A stretch of DNA of 64,000 bases from Chryseobacterium carnipullorum (GTDB taxonomy: Bacteria; Bacteroidota; Bacteroidia; Flavobacteriales; Weeksellaceae). This document shows, piece by piece, positions 19,901-27,815 of this stretch (its first letter is position 1; every line of letters starts with the position of its first letter). The stretch spans positions 1 through 64,000 of the forward strand of contig NZ_FRCD01000012.1 in NCBI RefSeq assembly GCF_900142785.1. The letters are read 5' to 3'. Under the pieces are notes generated by a model that did no database searches, was not told the DNA's origin, and was given only the letters and a program-made list of their open reading frames with translations. A program made the translations under genes and the position numbers.

Positions 19901-21138
19901 TGTTTCAATGGATGAATGTCGCCAAACCTTTTGAAAAAACAGTCAAAGGAGAATGGCGTTCAAATAACCACGCTTATCTTGATATAGAGAACTTTGCGAA
20001 TGCAGAAGTCCTACTGGCTTCATCTGCGCCTGCAGTTCCTGTCTTTAACTTATCGATCGGAGATCTTCTGCCAATCGAAAGAACGCCAGAAGAGATTTAT
20101 GACAAACATATGTTCCATGGAGAACGCTATCAGGGAATTGCAGAAGTTTCAGCAGTAGGAACGAAAGGAATTGTAGGAAAAATCAAAGGAAACGGTGGAA
20201 AAGGTTCTTTGCTTGATAATGCCGGACAGCTATTCGGATTGTGGCTGCAGCTTACCCTGACCAAAGACCGTATTGCTTTCCCGGTAAAAATCAGAGATAT
20301 TGAATTCTTTGGAGATATGGAAGATCAGGACGGCCTTTTTGAATGTACCTGTATCCTTACAGAACTCAATGAAGAATTTGCCATTGCCGATATCATCCTG
20401 AAAAGAGACGGAAAAGTATGGTGCGCGATTACAGGATGGCAAAACCGCCGACTGGAAATCGATGAACCGCTGTGGAATGTTTCCATGTCGCCTTTGCACA
20501 ACCGTCTTTCGGAGGAAATAGCTCCTGAAGTATTTTTCTTTCATCAGGCGTATACCAGAGTGGCTTCATGGGATTTTATTCTCAAAAGATATTTCAACCA
20601 GACGGAAAAACAATATCACCAGCAATTGTTTCCCAACAAGAGAAAAGAATGGATGGTGAGCCGTGTGGCGGTGAAAGATGCCGTTCGAAACCTTCTCCGC
20701 GAACAGAAAAATCATCCTTGCTTTCCAATCACTTTTGAAATAGGGAAGGATGAAGTTGGAAAGCCTTATCTGATCGGCGATGTTACCGAAGGTATCCATA
20801 TTTCTCTGGCTCACAAAGGAAAAGATGCGGTGGGTATTGCACGTCATGGTGGTCCGGTGGGCATTGACATGGAGATCATGGAAGAACGCAGCTCCGGATT
20901 TTATGATCTGGTATTTACCGATCACGAATTAGCTTTATTAAAAGACAAGGATCAGGCAGAATGGACCACCAGGTTCTGGGTAGCCAAAGAAGCCTACGGG
21001 AAATTTCTGGGAACCGGATTGAAAGGAAACCCAAAGGCATTTGAAATCAAACATATTGAGGGAGATTACTTATGGATCAACCAAACTGAAATAAAAACTA
21101 TTAAACATAAAAATTATATTATCGGATGGACACTATAA
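16906..21138 (+). CDS. Polyketide synthase KS-AT-DH with C-terminal phosphopantetheinyl transferase
   Basis: A 1410-residue partner synthase. The ketosynthase (1-450) has Cys207 in DAACASA, His342 in EAHGTGT and His381 in IGHAM, so it is not a chain-length-factor-type dead KS. An acyltransferase-like domain has GHSLGE with Ser605. A double-hotdog dehydratase lies at about 935-1175, with His950 in LIDHSLL and Asp1104 in LLDNAGQ. The last 190 residues are a Sfp-type 4'-phosphopantetheinyl transferase, with GIDME (Asp1321) and WVAKEAYGK (Lys1361, Glu1362). No carrier domain is seen, so it must use the ACPs of the neighbours. The built-in transferase would activate those ACPs, the role of PfaE in PUFA clusters. 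It starts 19 bases after the first synthase. Confidence 0.9.
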   Translation: MKKTDVAVIGLSCVFPGAQDASTFWQNIVNKVDSTQSAPADRIDPVHFSDATSPVDRFYCKRGGFISDYEFDPTAFGILPLAVEGTEPDHLLTLDLVQKALEDAGVFQKGTSLEKTGIIIGKGNYTGPGATRAIEIVRTGEQISSLLQELLPQVSSADIEKVKHAFQERKGRFAADTAMGLIPNLVASLVANRFNLGGAAFTVDAACASALIAVDHAVQELNRGRCDMVIAGGVHTGQNAAFWSIFAQLGALSHQQQIKPFSMDADGLLIGEGCGFVVLKRMEDAVRDQDKIYAVIKGVGVSSDGNGISVMSPSVKGQLKALQQAWINADLDEKQIGYLEAHGTGTPLGDKTELQTLAQFFTKEETTQAAGIGSVKSNIGHAMPAAGIAGLIKTCLALHHDTLPPTLYCENPIADMEQTRFAPVQEPKSWSKTGLPKVAAVNAFGFGGINAHVVLEGYDMPKKDRVLVLARPTHEELLSALKNKENRVGEGDYRIALFDPTPERIEKAIKIVAKDNPWRNKQDIWYTNTPLLKDGGKIAFVFPGLDGLAKGEVDSVSRYFGLTEPIETEGEGLLTDALGIFNKCSILDNALKKLGIVPDMNAGHSLGEWLAGYSSELAEVNSVKALIDVLNPETFELKDSRFIAIGAGIDAVKPFIDTISNLYVSNDNCPNQVILCGSNEALDELVPLLKSKQIFHQILPFQSGFHSPFIADQLEVILAGMEKAQFQQTKIPLWSATTLEPYPADQDAIRKLSAEHLVQPVRFRELTDKLYEEGAKFFIQIGTGGLIGFIDDTLKGKAFSTIASSVATRSALAQIQRVVAALFVEGKTVALDFLEIQNQSKKSTGKGIKLQLGSPIIRDFKEIQNLAQSFEMPKQNTITATVAKTGHPLVQAFQDNISDMIRMQEEVLTLFQNRSEIKVAKPVMPKVPVNKNFSKLLQVTLESHPYLIDHSLLRQPKGWHELADMEPVIPMTMIFEQLAEIAQAEIQGTRVHKIMNVSVFQWMNVAKPFEKTVKGEWRSNNHAYLDIENFANAEVLLASSAPAVPVFNLSIGDLLPIERTPEEIYDKHMFHGERYQGIAEVSAVGTKGIVGKIKGNGGKGSLLDNAGQLFGLWLQLTLTKDRIAFPVKIRDIEFFGDMEDQDGLFECTCILTELNEEFAIADIILKRDGKVWCAITGWQNRRLEIDEPLWNVSMSPLHNRLSEEIAPEVFFFHQAYTRVASWDFILKRYFNQTEKQYHQQLFPNKRKEWMVSRVAVKDAVRNLLREQKNHPCFPITFEIGKDEVGKPYLIGDVTEGIHISLAHKGKDAVGIARHGGPVGIDMEIMEERSSGFYDLVFTDHELALLKDKDQAEWTTRFWVAKEAYGKFLGTGLKGNPKAFEIKHIEGDYLWINQTEIKTIKHKNYIIGWTL

Positions 21139-21425
21139 ACCACACATTACAATTGAATCACGAGGAATTGTTCACTCTTTTAAAAGGTTTTATTACGGAA
21201 GTGATAGGCGCTGAATTTGTAGAGGAAATGGACATCACTCCGGAAAGTTCATTCACCAAAGACCTGGAAATGGACAGTATAGAAATTGTTTCTTTTTCTG
21301 AAAAGATCAAAGCGCATTTCGGCGATCAGATTGACTTCACGGGATGGCTGTCTTCTATGGACTTAGACGAACTGATCGACCTTGACCTGAGTATGATCAT
21401 CAATTATATCTACGAATGCCAATAA
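21126..21425 (+). CDS. Acyl carrier protein
   Basis: A 99-residue free-standing acyl carrier protein. Ser51 in LEMDSIEIV is the phosphopantetheine attachment site, within a four-helix acidic fold. The upstream helix FITEVIGAEFVEEMDITPESS matches ACPs of polyketide loci more than housekeeping AcpP. It overlaps the synthase gene by 13 bases and the hydrolase gene by 10, showing tight co-translation. It probably shuttles the chain or a starter/extender acyl group between the synthases and the tailoring enzymes. Confidence 0.88.
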   Translation: MDTINHTLQLNHEELFTLLKGFITEVIGAEFVEEMDITPESSFTKDLEMDSIEIVSFSEKIKAHFGDQIDFTGWLSSMDLDELIDLDLSMIINYIYECQ

Positions 21426-22210
21426 TCAATGTAAACCATAAACAAGTTCATATTCAGGAACTCAACAAAGGGGCTGAACACACGGTGGTGCTTATCCACG
21501 GGATGTTCAGCAACCTGTCCATTTATTATTTCAATATTGCCCCGATCCTGGCGAAACATTTTCATGTCGTGATGTACGATCTGAAAAGCCATGGCATGAG
21601 TGAACGTTTTACAGATGGCTATGATCTGGAAAGCATGTCATCCGATCTTTTGGCTTTGATAGATGTTTTAAACCTTAAAAAAGTACATCTGGCCGGATAC
21701 AGTTTCGGAGGATTGATTGCCTTGAAAACGGTATTGAAAGCTCCGGACCGTGTCAGTCACTTGGTGGTGATAGAAGCCCCGGATCCTCAGGACGAAAAAG
21801 CAAGAAATATCATCGATGAATACAGCAAAGAGTTTCTCGAACATTATGTTGCCAATTTTACAGATACCACCAAGGTGCAGATGGGTAAAAGGCAGATGGA
21901 GAAAAACCACCGCATGTATGAGTTCCTGTTTGAAAAGACCAGCATCAAAGCAGATATGATCAGGGAAAAACATTTTCTGAGTGAAGCCAATTTCTCAGGA
22001 CTGCATATTCCCACATTATTACAATACGGATCTGAATCCAATTGTAGACCTACAGGTGAATGGCTGAAAACCCAGATCATTTCATCTGAACTGGAACTGA
22101 TTCCCGGTGATCACAATGTCCCGATACAGGAACCTGTTCAGATCGCAGAAACCATTGTTCATTTTTTATCTCAATCATTATCTAACACATTAACACAAAA
22201 TCATGGCTAA
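21416..22210 (+). CDS. Alpha/beta hydrolase (candidate thioesterase)
   Basis: A 264-residue alpha/beta hydrolase. The oxyanion region is VVLIHGMFSN, Ser96 is in the nucleophile elbow GYSFGG, and a C-terminal GDHNVPIQEP carries the likely catalytic His. There is no signal peptide. In this operon, which has no thioesterase domain in either synthase, it is the natural candidate to release or transfer the acyl chain from an ACP. It overlaps the ACP gene by 10 bases and the glycosyltransferase gene by 8. An ester hydrolase acting on the final product is an alternative. Confidence 0.85.
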   Translation: MPIINVNHKQVHIQELNKGAEHTVVLIHGMFSNLSIYYFNIAPILAKHFHVVMYDLKSHGMSERFTDGYDLESMSSDLLALIDVLNLKKVHLAGYSFGGLIALKTVLKAPDRVSHLVVIEAPDPQDEKARNIIDEYSKEFLEHYVANFTDTTKVQMGKRQMEKNHRMYEFLFEKTSIKADMIREKHFLSEANFSGLHIPTLLQYGSESNCRPTGEWLKTQIISSELELIPGDHNVPIQEPVQIAETIVHFLSQSLSNTLTQNHG

Positions 22211-24608
22211 ATTTGTATTTGTTGTTCCCCCATTGACAGGCCATATCAATCCAACCTTAAGCATCGGCGCAGCATTACTGCAAAGAGGACATGAAGTGGC
22301 CTGGATCAGTCTTGATAAAAACTTAAGTACAAAACTTCCTGTCGGAGGAGAATTGTTACTCATTCAATATGATCAAACCGACGAAGAAAAAAAAGAAAGT
22401 GAGAACTATCTTGATATCATTTCTAAAAAAATAGTCTACGGAATCGACAGCATTAAGTTTCTGTACGATGAGGTCCTGATTCCCTTAAACAGACATTGTT
22501 ATAACGGTATTGTTGCCTTGCTGGAAACCTATCAGCCCGATATGGTGATTGGAGATCATCAGTTATTTGCCGCCGCTATTGCTGCAAAAAAACTGAACCT
22601 TCCTTACAGCACCTCCGTTACCGCTCCGGCTGCTATTAAAATGATGGAGGAGCTGCCTAAAGTACACGAATGGGAAGTCAACAAGATCATTGAACTGCAG
22701 AAAGAATTGGGTGTGACGGAAAACCGTTCACTGGCTTCTTCCGATCTGCTGACTCTTGTTTTAACCTCGAAATATTTCTTTGGTGAAATGGATCTGCCGG
22801 AGAATTATCAGTTCACGGGACCTGTTCTTATGGAACGCCGCATCTCCTGTGAATTTGATTGGGACCGGTTGAAAAATGCTGCCAACAAAAAGATCTTAGT
22901 AAGTATCGGAACGACCTTCGATCATGATCATAAAAAAGCTTTTTTCCAGAAAGTAATTGATGCCTTTAAAGATGAAGAGGTAACCGTTGTACTAGTTTCT
23001 GATCCTCAGCTTTTTGACAGCTGGCCGGAGAACTTTATGGTGTATCAGCAGGTTCCTCAACTGGATCTGCTGCCTTATCTGGATGGAGTGGTTTGCCATG
23101 GCGGTCACAATACCGTCTCTGAAGCCCTTTCCAACGGTCTTCCGTTGGTGGTGATCCCTATTGCATATGATCAGTCGCATGTGGCTGGACGTGTGGTGCG
23201 TACCGGATCAGGAGAACGTCTTAATTTTAACCGTTTTAAATCTCATCATTTGAACGAGGCGGTTCAGAAGATTTTATACCAACCGGAATATAAAGAAGCT
23301 GCTGAAAAGGTTCGTGAATCTTTCGTTGAAGCGGGAGGTACCCCAACCGCTGCTGATCTGTTAGAAAAAGCATTGCTTCCTGTTTCAGAAAAGATAAAGA
23401 CCGGATCTAAGTTTTTATTTGTGATTCCGCCGTTTTTCGGACACATCAGCCCGACCTTGAGTGTTGGTGCCAGTCTGATTGCCCGTGGACACGAAGTAAA
23501 ATGGTTTGGAATTACCCCATTAGACCCTAAACATATTCCGGAAGGAGGAAGTTATTTTTATCCTGAAGAAGATCTGAGTCCGTTTCAGGAAGATATTCAG
23601 CGTATTTTAAAGAGACAGGATGACGGACCTGCATGTTCGGGCCCTGAAGTCATGAAACTGGCATTGGAGGAAACCTATGTTCCCTTTGCCAAAATGATGA
23701 TGCCCGGATTAGAACGTCTTACTGATACGTGGAAACCTGATGTTCTCGTGAATGACTGTATCACTTTCGGAGGTGCATTATTTGCTCACAAACATAAGAT
23801 TCCATGTGTAACAACTACGCCTGTTCCTCCCGATGTAATGGGTGATACCGCGAACAGCGCACCCAAAATATTCGAATGGCAGCAAAACCTGATCAAAGAC
23901 CTTCAGAAAGAAGTGGGAATTGAGGATGAAGGCATTTTTATTCATTCCAATCAGTTGAATCTGGTCTTCACCTCACAGACGTTTGCAGATTTTGAAACCG
24001 TTCCGGCGCATATGAAGTTTGTAGGTCCGGTAAAAGGACGTCCGAACCCTGCTCCTTTTGACTGGGAAAAACTGGAAGCCTCTACGACCCCTAAAATATT
24101 TGTATCGCTGGGCACTTTGCTGGTAGATATCCGGAAAGCATTTTTTGAAAAGATCATTGCTGCTTTTGCAGATCAGCCTGTAACGGTGATCGCAGCCACT
24201 CCGCCGGACATATTTGATGAATGGCCATCTAATTTTATTGTAAGCGGTTTTGTTCCTCAATCTGCCCTCATGCCTTATATGGATATGGTGATCTGCCACG
24301 GCGGTTTCAATACCGTTAATGATACGTTCACCAATGGATTACCGATGTTGATTACGCCTATTGCCTACGATCATTTCCATATTGCGAAATTAATTGAAAA
24401 AGCAGGGTGTGGAATCAGCATCCGATACAAGCGATTACGGGTGGAAGCCCTTCGTGAAACCGTTTTTGAATTGCTGGAAAATCCGGTCTATAGAAACGCA
24501 GCGAAAGAAGTTCAGTCGAGTTTGCTCAATGCAGGCGGTAACGACCTGGCGGTAGAGCTGCTGGAAGGTTTTGTACAACAGGAACAAACATCATTAGTTT
24601 TAGGATAA
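22203..24608 (+). CDS. Tandem fused glycosyltransferase (two GT1/MGT-type domains)
   Basis: An 801-residue protein made of two full-length GT1-type glycosyltransferases. The first (1-400) starts KFVFVVPPLTGHINPTLSIG; the second (402-800) starts KFLFVIPPFFGHISPTLSVG. Both keep the catalytic-base His in GHI(N/S)PTL. Both have a donor-site motif: CHGGHNTVSEALSNGLP in the first and CHGGFNTVNDTFTNGLP in the second. The closest familiar relatives are macrolide and zeaxanthin/sterol-type glycosyltransferases that use nucleotide sugars. The duplication suggests two successive sugar additions to the lipid or polyketide made by the operon. Similarity between the halves points to a gene duplication and fusion. 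It ends 4 bases before the first acyltransferase gene. Confidence 0.88.
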   Translation: MAKFVFVVPPLTGHINPTLSIGAALLQRGHEVAWISLDKNLSTKLPVGGELLLIQYDQTDEEKKESENYLDIISKKIVYGIDSIKFLYDEVLIPLNRHCYNGIVALLETYQPDMVIGDHQLFAAAIAAKKLNLPYSTSVTAPAAIKMMEELPKVHEWEVNKIIELQKELGVTENRSLASSDLLTLVLTSKYFFGEMDLPENYQFTGPVLMERRISCEFDWDRLKNAANKKILVSIGTTFDHDHKKAFFQKVIDAFKDEEVTVVLVSDPQLFDSWPENFMVYQQVPQLDLLPYLDGVVCHGGHNTVSEALSNGLPLVVIPIAYDQSHVAGRVVRTGSGERLNFNRFKSHHLNEAVQKILYQPEYKEAAEKVRESFVEAGGTPTAADLLEKALLPVSEKIKTGSKFLFVIPPFFGHISPTLSVGASLIARGHEVKWFGITPLDPKHIPEGGSYFYPEEDLSPFQEDIQRILKRQDDGPACSGPEVMKLALEETYVPFAKMMMPGLERLTDTWKPDVLVNDCITFGGALFAHKHKIPCVTTTPVPPDVMGDTANSAPKIFEWQQNLIKDLQKEVGIEDEGIFIHSNQLNLVFTSQTFADFETVPAHMKFVGPVKGRPNPAPFDWEKLEASTTPKIFVSLGTLLVDIRKAFFEKIIAAFADQPVTVIAATPPDIFDEWPSNFIVSGFVPQSALMPYMDMVICHGGFNTVNDTFTNGLPMLITPIAYDHFHIAKLIEKAGCGISIRYKRLRVEALRETVFELLENPVYRNAAKEVQSSLLNAGGNDLAVELLEGFVQQEQTSLVLG

Positions 24609-24612
24609 GCCT

Positions 24613-25884
24613 ATGAAAAGAAAATTGTTATTTGGAGAGCGCATACTTCTGGGAGACGGAACAGAGCCTTTTAATGTGGTTATTGCGTTCCGTTTGCGGG
24701 GCACTTTTAAAAAAGAAGAAATTCAGCATGCCCTGAGTCGGCTTCAGGGCAAACATCCCTGGTTGAGAGCACTCATTCACCATGACGAAAATAAGGTGCC
24801 ATGGTTTGAAGTGTTGGAAAAAAATGTGCCCATACCCATTCGGATTGTTTCCAGGAGAGGGGACGACGATTGGCAGGAAGAATCCAGAAGAGAGTGGGAG
24901 ACCTTATTTAAATATGGCGAGCAGCCCCTTCTCCGGTTCATATGGATCAGAGGAGAAGAGGTTTCGGATATGCTTTTTTCTTTTCACCATTGTTTATGCG
25001 ATGGAGGTTCTGCGCTGGCTTTCTTATATGAGTTTTTAACGATATTGGATCATCCGTCAGCGGAAATTGGAGTAGAAAATCCTATTCTGGGAATTCATGA
25101 TGTGGTTCCGGAATCCATCTTGACGAACCGTACACAAAAGCTGAAAGCAAAATTGATCGGCAGGGTAGCGGCAACGGCCATCAAGTGTATTCCCGTTGGT
25201 AAAAAAGCAGTGGAGCGTCAGAATGATTACATGATTCACTGGAAATTTGACAAAGAAATAAGTAAGGAATTAATTTCCTACTGCAAATCCATGGAAGTCA
25301 CGGTGAACACGTTTTTATGTGCAGTGGTACTCCAGGCATTTAAAAAGGTAAAAGGAGCTGCTGCTTTCAATAAGGTTTCATGTCCGGTAGATATCAGGCG
25401 TTTTGCGAACCAGATCAAAGAAGATCATATTTTTGCTTTCGGACTGATGATCGTGGTCTCAGCGAATCATAAAATAAGCTTTTCGGAGAATTTAAGGCTG
25501 ATGCAGGAATCCGTAGAACGGAAAACCTCTAAACTGAATCCCTATATTACCATGATGGTGATGGAGTCTGCTCATGATGCCCTGAAAAGTTTCACCAAAC
25601 TGCTCAAGCATGGGAAATCCTCCAATGACTGTATGTTTTCCAATCTGGGACGCATTCAGATCCCCCATCAGTATAAAGCATTTACCCTGGAAACCATTTT
25701 CAGTCCCTCTGTGATTGGTCCTTTGGGAAATACCACAACGATGGTGACGTCAACATTCAATGGGGAAATGGATTTCTCTTTTGTAGGAAGCGAGGGTTAT
25801 TTACCGTATTCTGAAGCGTTAGCAATCCGTGATGAGGTAATTCAGACTGTAAAAGAACAATTAGATCCTATATCCGTATTATGA
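24613..25884 (+). CDS. Condensation-domain-type acyltransferase, copy 1
   Basis: A 423-residue CoA-dependent-acyltransferase-fold protein. The HHxxxDG catalytic motif is intact as HHCLCDG (His125, His126, Asp130), in a Cys-rich setting. It belongs to the condensation/PapA-type superfamily, whose stand-alone members esterify hydroxyl groups with acyl chains from CoA or ACP. The second lobe contains the S-N-L-G-R-I segment (CMFSNLGRIQIP) and the MDFSFVGSEGY segment near the end. There is no signal or membrane segment. In context it probably acylates the glycosylated product or joins the polyketide chain to an alcohol. It overlaps copy 2 by 4 bases (ATGA). Confidence 0.82.
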   Translation: MKRKLLFGERILLGDGTEPFNVVIAFRLRGTFKKEEIQHALSRLQGKHPWLRALIHHDENKVPWFEVLEKNVPIPIRIVSRRGDDDWQEESRREWETLFKYGEQPLLRFIWIRGEEVSDMLFSFHHCLCDGGSALAFLYEFLTILDHPSAEIGVENPILGIHDVVPESILTNRTQKLKAKLIGRVAATAIKCIPVGKKAVERQNDYMIHWKFDKEISKELISYCKSMEVTVNTFLCAVVLQAFKKVKGAAAFNKVSCPVDIRRFANQIKEDHIFAFGLMIVVSANHKISFSENLRLMQESVERKTSKLNPYITMMVMESAHDALKSFTKLLKHGKSSNDCMFSNLGRIQIPHQYKAFTLETIFSPSVIGPLGNTTTMVTSTFNGEMDFSFVGSEGYLPYSEALAIRDEVIQTVKEQLDPISVL

Positions 25885-27134
25885 TCAGAAGAAAATTGAT
25901 GATGGTGGAAAGGATCATGTATGTGGATCCGGATACACCGATAAACTTAGTATTTACCGCAAAAATCAAAGGGAAAATTCCAGAAGAAAACGTTAAGGCT
26001 GCTTTGGCAAAAATTCAGCAGAAACATCCTTTGCTGAGATCGGCTATCGATATCCGCAGTGAGAAATATCCTTTTTTTACTGAAGATAAGGAGATCGAAC
26101 CCATTCCGCTCCGTGTTGTTGAACGGAAAACGGACAACGATTGGCTGCAGGAATCTGAAAAGGAATGGTTCAGGCTGTTTAAAGATGAGAAAAAACCGCT
26201 TGCCCAATTGGTATGGATTAAAGGAGATGATGTTTCGGAACTGCTTTGGGTAATGCCTCACTGTATCTGTGACGGAACTTCTGCTGTCACGCTGATGCGG
26301 GAACTTCTGGGCCTTTTGGATGATCCCTCTTTTGAGATGAGTCCTTATCATCTATTCAATTCTGTTAATGATTTCCTGCCTCTGGATTTCAATTCGAAAA
26401 AAGAGAAACGCAAAGCCCGGTTTTATATGCTGATGGCCCGGTTCTTTTTTATGATGCAGCGGAAAAGTAAAACTAGTAATCTTGGAAAAAACTATCTCAT
26501 TCACTGGAAGGAAGATCCTTCTATAACGACTCAAATCACTGAAAAATGCAAAGCTCAAGGTATTTCCGTACATGCTTTGTTGTGTGCAGCCTATATGCAG
26601 GCTTTTAAAGAAATACAAGGGAAGCAGGCGAAAGGAAAAGTAATCAGTCCTGTAGATGTACGTCATTTTATTCCGGAGATTAAAAAAGATCACCTGTTTG
26701 CTTTTGCTCCTACCGTTGAACTTCCGTTGAAAAAAGGCAGCCTGGATGTCATGGACAATGCCCGGGAGATCAAAAAGGAACTTCTTCAGAAAATAGATAA
26801 GATTGAAGCGAGAAAACTTCTATGGATGGGAGAGCAAATGCACCCGCTTGTGGACCGTATGATCACGATGCTGAAATCCAGTAAAGGCGGACATGATATC
26901 ACGCTTTCGAATATGGGTAGAATTGATATTCCCAATGATTATAAGCATTTTACACTGGAAACCATCATCAGCCCGACGGTTGCATTTCCATGGCTGAATT
27001 CGAATACGCTGGTGACCACCACCTACAATCAGCAAATGGATTTTACCTTTATGTCCAACGAGCATTTCCTTCCGAAGGCAGAAGCCATAAAAATTAAAAA
27101 CAAAGCCATTGAACTCCTGACCTCGTCTTTATGA
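25881..27134 (+). CDS. Condensation-domain-type acyltransferase, copy 2
   Basis: A 417-residue paralogue of the previous protein. It shares the opening (RRKLMMVERIMY against KRKLLFGERILL), the acyltransferase motif and the C-terminal SNMGRIDIP and MDFTFMSNEH segments. The motif reads PHCICDG: the first His is Pro126, while the catalytic second His127 and Asp131 remain. In condensation domains the second His is the key residue, so activity is plausible. Two acyltransferases suggest two acylation sites or two acyl donors. It overlaps the membrane-protein gene by 4 bases. Confidence 0.82.
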   Translation: MIRRKLMMVERIMYVDPDTPINLVFTAKIKGKIPEENVKAALAKIQQKHPLLRSAIDIRSEKYPFFTEDKEIEPIPLRVVERKTDNDWLQESEKEWFRLFKDEKKPLAQLVWIKGDDVSELLWVMPHCICDGTSAVTLMRELLGLLDDPSFEMSPYHLFNSVNDFLPLDFNSKKEKRKARFYMLMARFFFMMQRKSKTSNLGKNYLIHWKEDPSITTQITEKCKAQGISVHALLCAAYMQAFKEIQGKQAKGKVISPVDVRHFIPEIKKDHLFAFAPTVELPLKKGSLDVMDNAREIKKELLQKIDKIEARKLLWMGEQMHPLVDRMITMLKSSKGGHDITLSNMGRIDIPNDYKHFTLETIISPTVAFPWLNSNTLVTTTYNQQMDFTFMSNEHFLPKAEAIKIKNKAIELLTSSL

Positions 27135-27682
27135 AATTAAAATTCAAGCCTGCGCCGCCTAAGCTCCTCAAGAAAACCACGCTGAAACGCTTTTTAATCA
27201 AGCGGACGATCTATTATGTGCTTCCGAATGTGTTTTTCAATTTCATTATTGCCTATGCCAGTTTTCAGGAATTAGGATATACCCACTTTTTTTCAGGAAC
27301 CCAAAATCTGGCCCGGCTGACGCTTCCTATGGCTATATTCCTGCCTGTAGTCCTTACCATCGATATTATCAACAGGGTGATCATTGCTTCCGAACAGGGA
27401 GCGATTGAATTTACCGTAGATGATCAGCTCAATAAAAAGAAACTGATGACGAAACTAAGTATTGTACACGGTGTCATTACAGGATTATTGGTCTTGTCTG
27501 TATTGATGATCGCACAATTCAGTTTATCAAAATATTATAAACTGGACGCCACTGCCATGGCGGTGCTGGTTGGGGTGCTGGCAGGAATCCTTTCTGTTAT
27601 TTTTGTGTATGTGCCGGTGTGGAGGTTGAGGAGGTGGATGTGGAGGAGGGGAGTGGTATTAACTGTAGAAGAGAATGAGTAA
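27131..27682 (+). CDS. Small four-helix membrane protein
   Basis: A 183-residue integral membrane protein with four predicted helices: around residues 28-50 (YYVLPNVFFNFIIAYASF), 66-86, 112-134 and 140-162. The termini are strongly basic (KLKFKPAPPKLLKK at the start, WRLRRWMWRRG near the end). I do not recognise the family. As the last gene of the operon, overlapping by 4 bases, it may anchor the biosynthetic enzymes at the inner membrane or help move the lipid product. Confidence 0.75.
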   Translation: MKLKFKPAPPKLLKKTTLKRFLIKRTIYYVLPNVFFNFIIAYASFQELGYTHFFSGTQNLARLTLPMAIFLPVVLTIDIINRVIIASEQGAIEFTVDDQLNKKKLMTKLSIVHGVITGLLVLSVLMIAQFSLSKYYKLDATAMAVLVGVLAGILSVIFVYVPVWRLRRWMWRRGVVLTVEENE

Positions 27683-27755
27683 TTAAAAACCAGAATCAGA
27701 TCTCACATTGTACAGAAAAATAAAACCAGTTTATTCAAGTACTCCTGAAAAAATA

Positions 27756-27784
27756 AAAACCAACTTTTAAAGTTGATTTTTTGT
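27756..27784. terminator. Terminator between the polyketide operon and the toxin array
   Basis: A short A/T-flanked hairpin (CAACTTT with AAAGTTG) with an A-run before it and a T-run after it lies 75 bases past the membrane-protein gene. It also lies 30 bases past the stop of the convergent minus-strand gene. It can serve both directions. The stem is short, so efficiency is uncertain. Confidence 0.55.
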
Positions 27785-27815
27785 TGTCCATACGGAGTTG
27801 GATACTATTTAAAAT

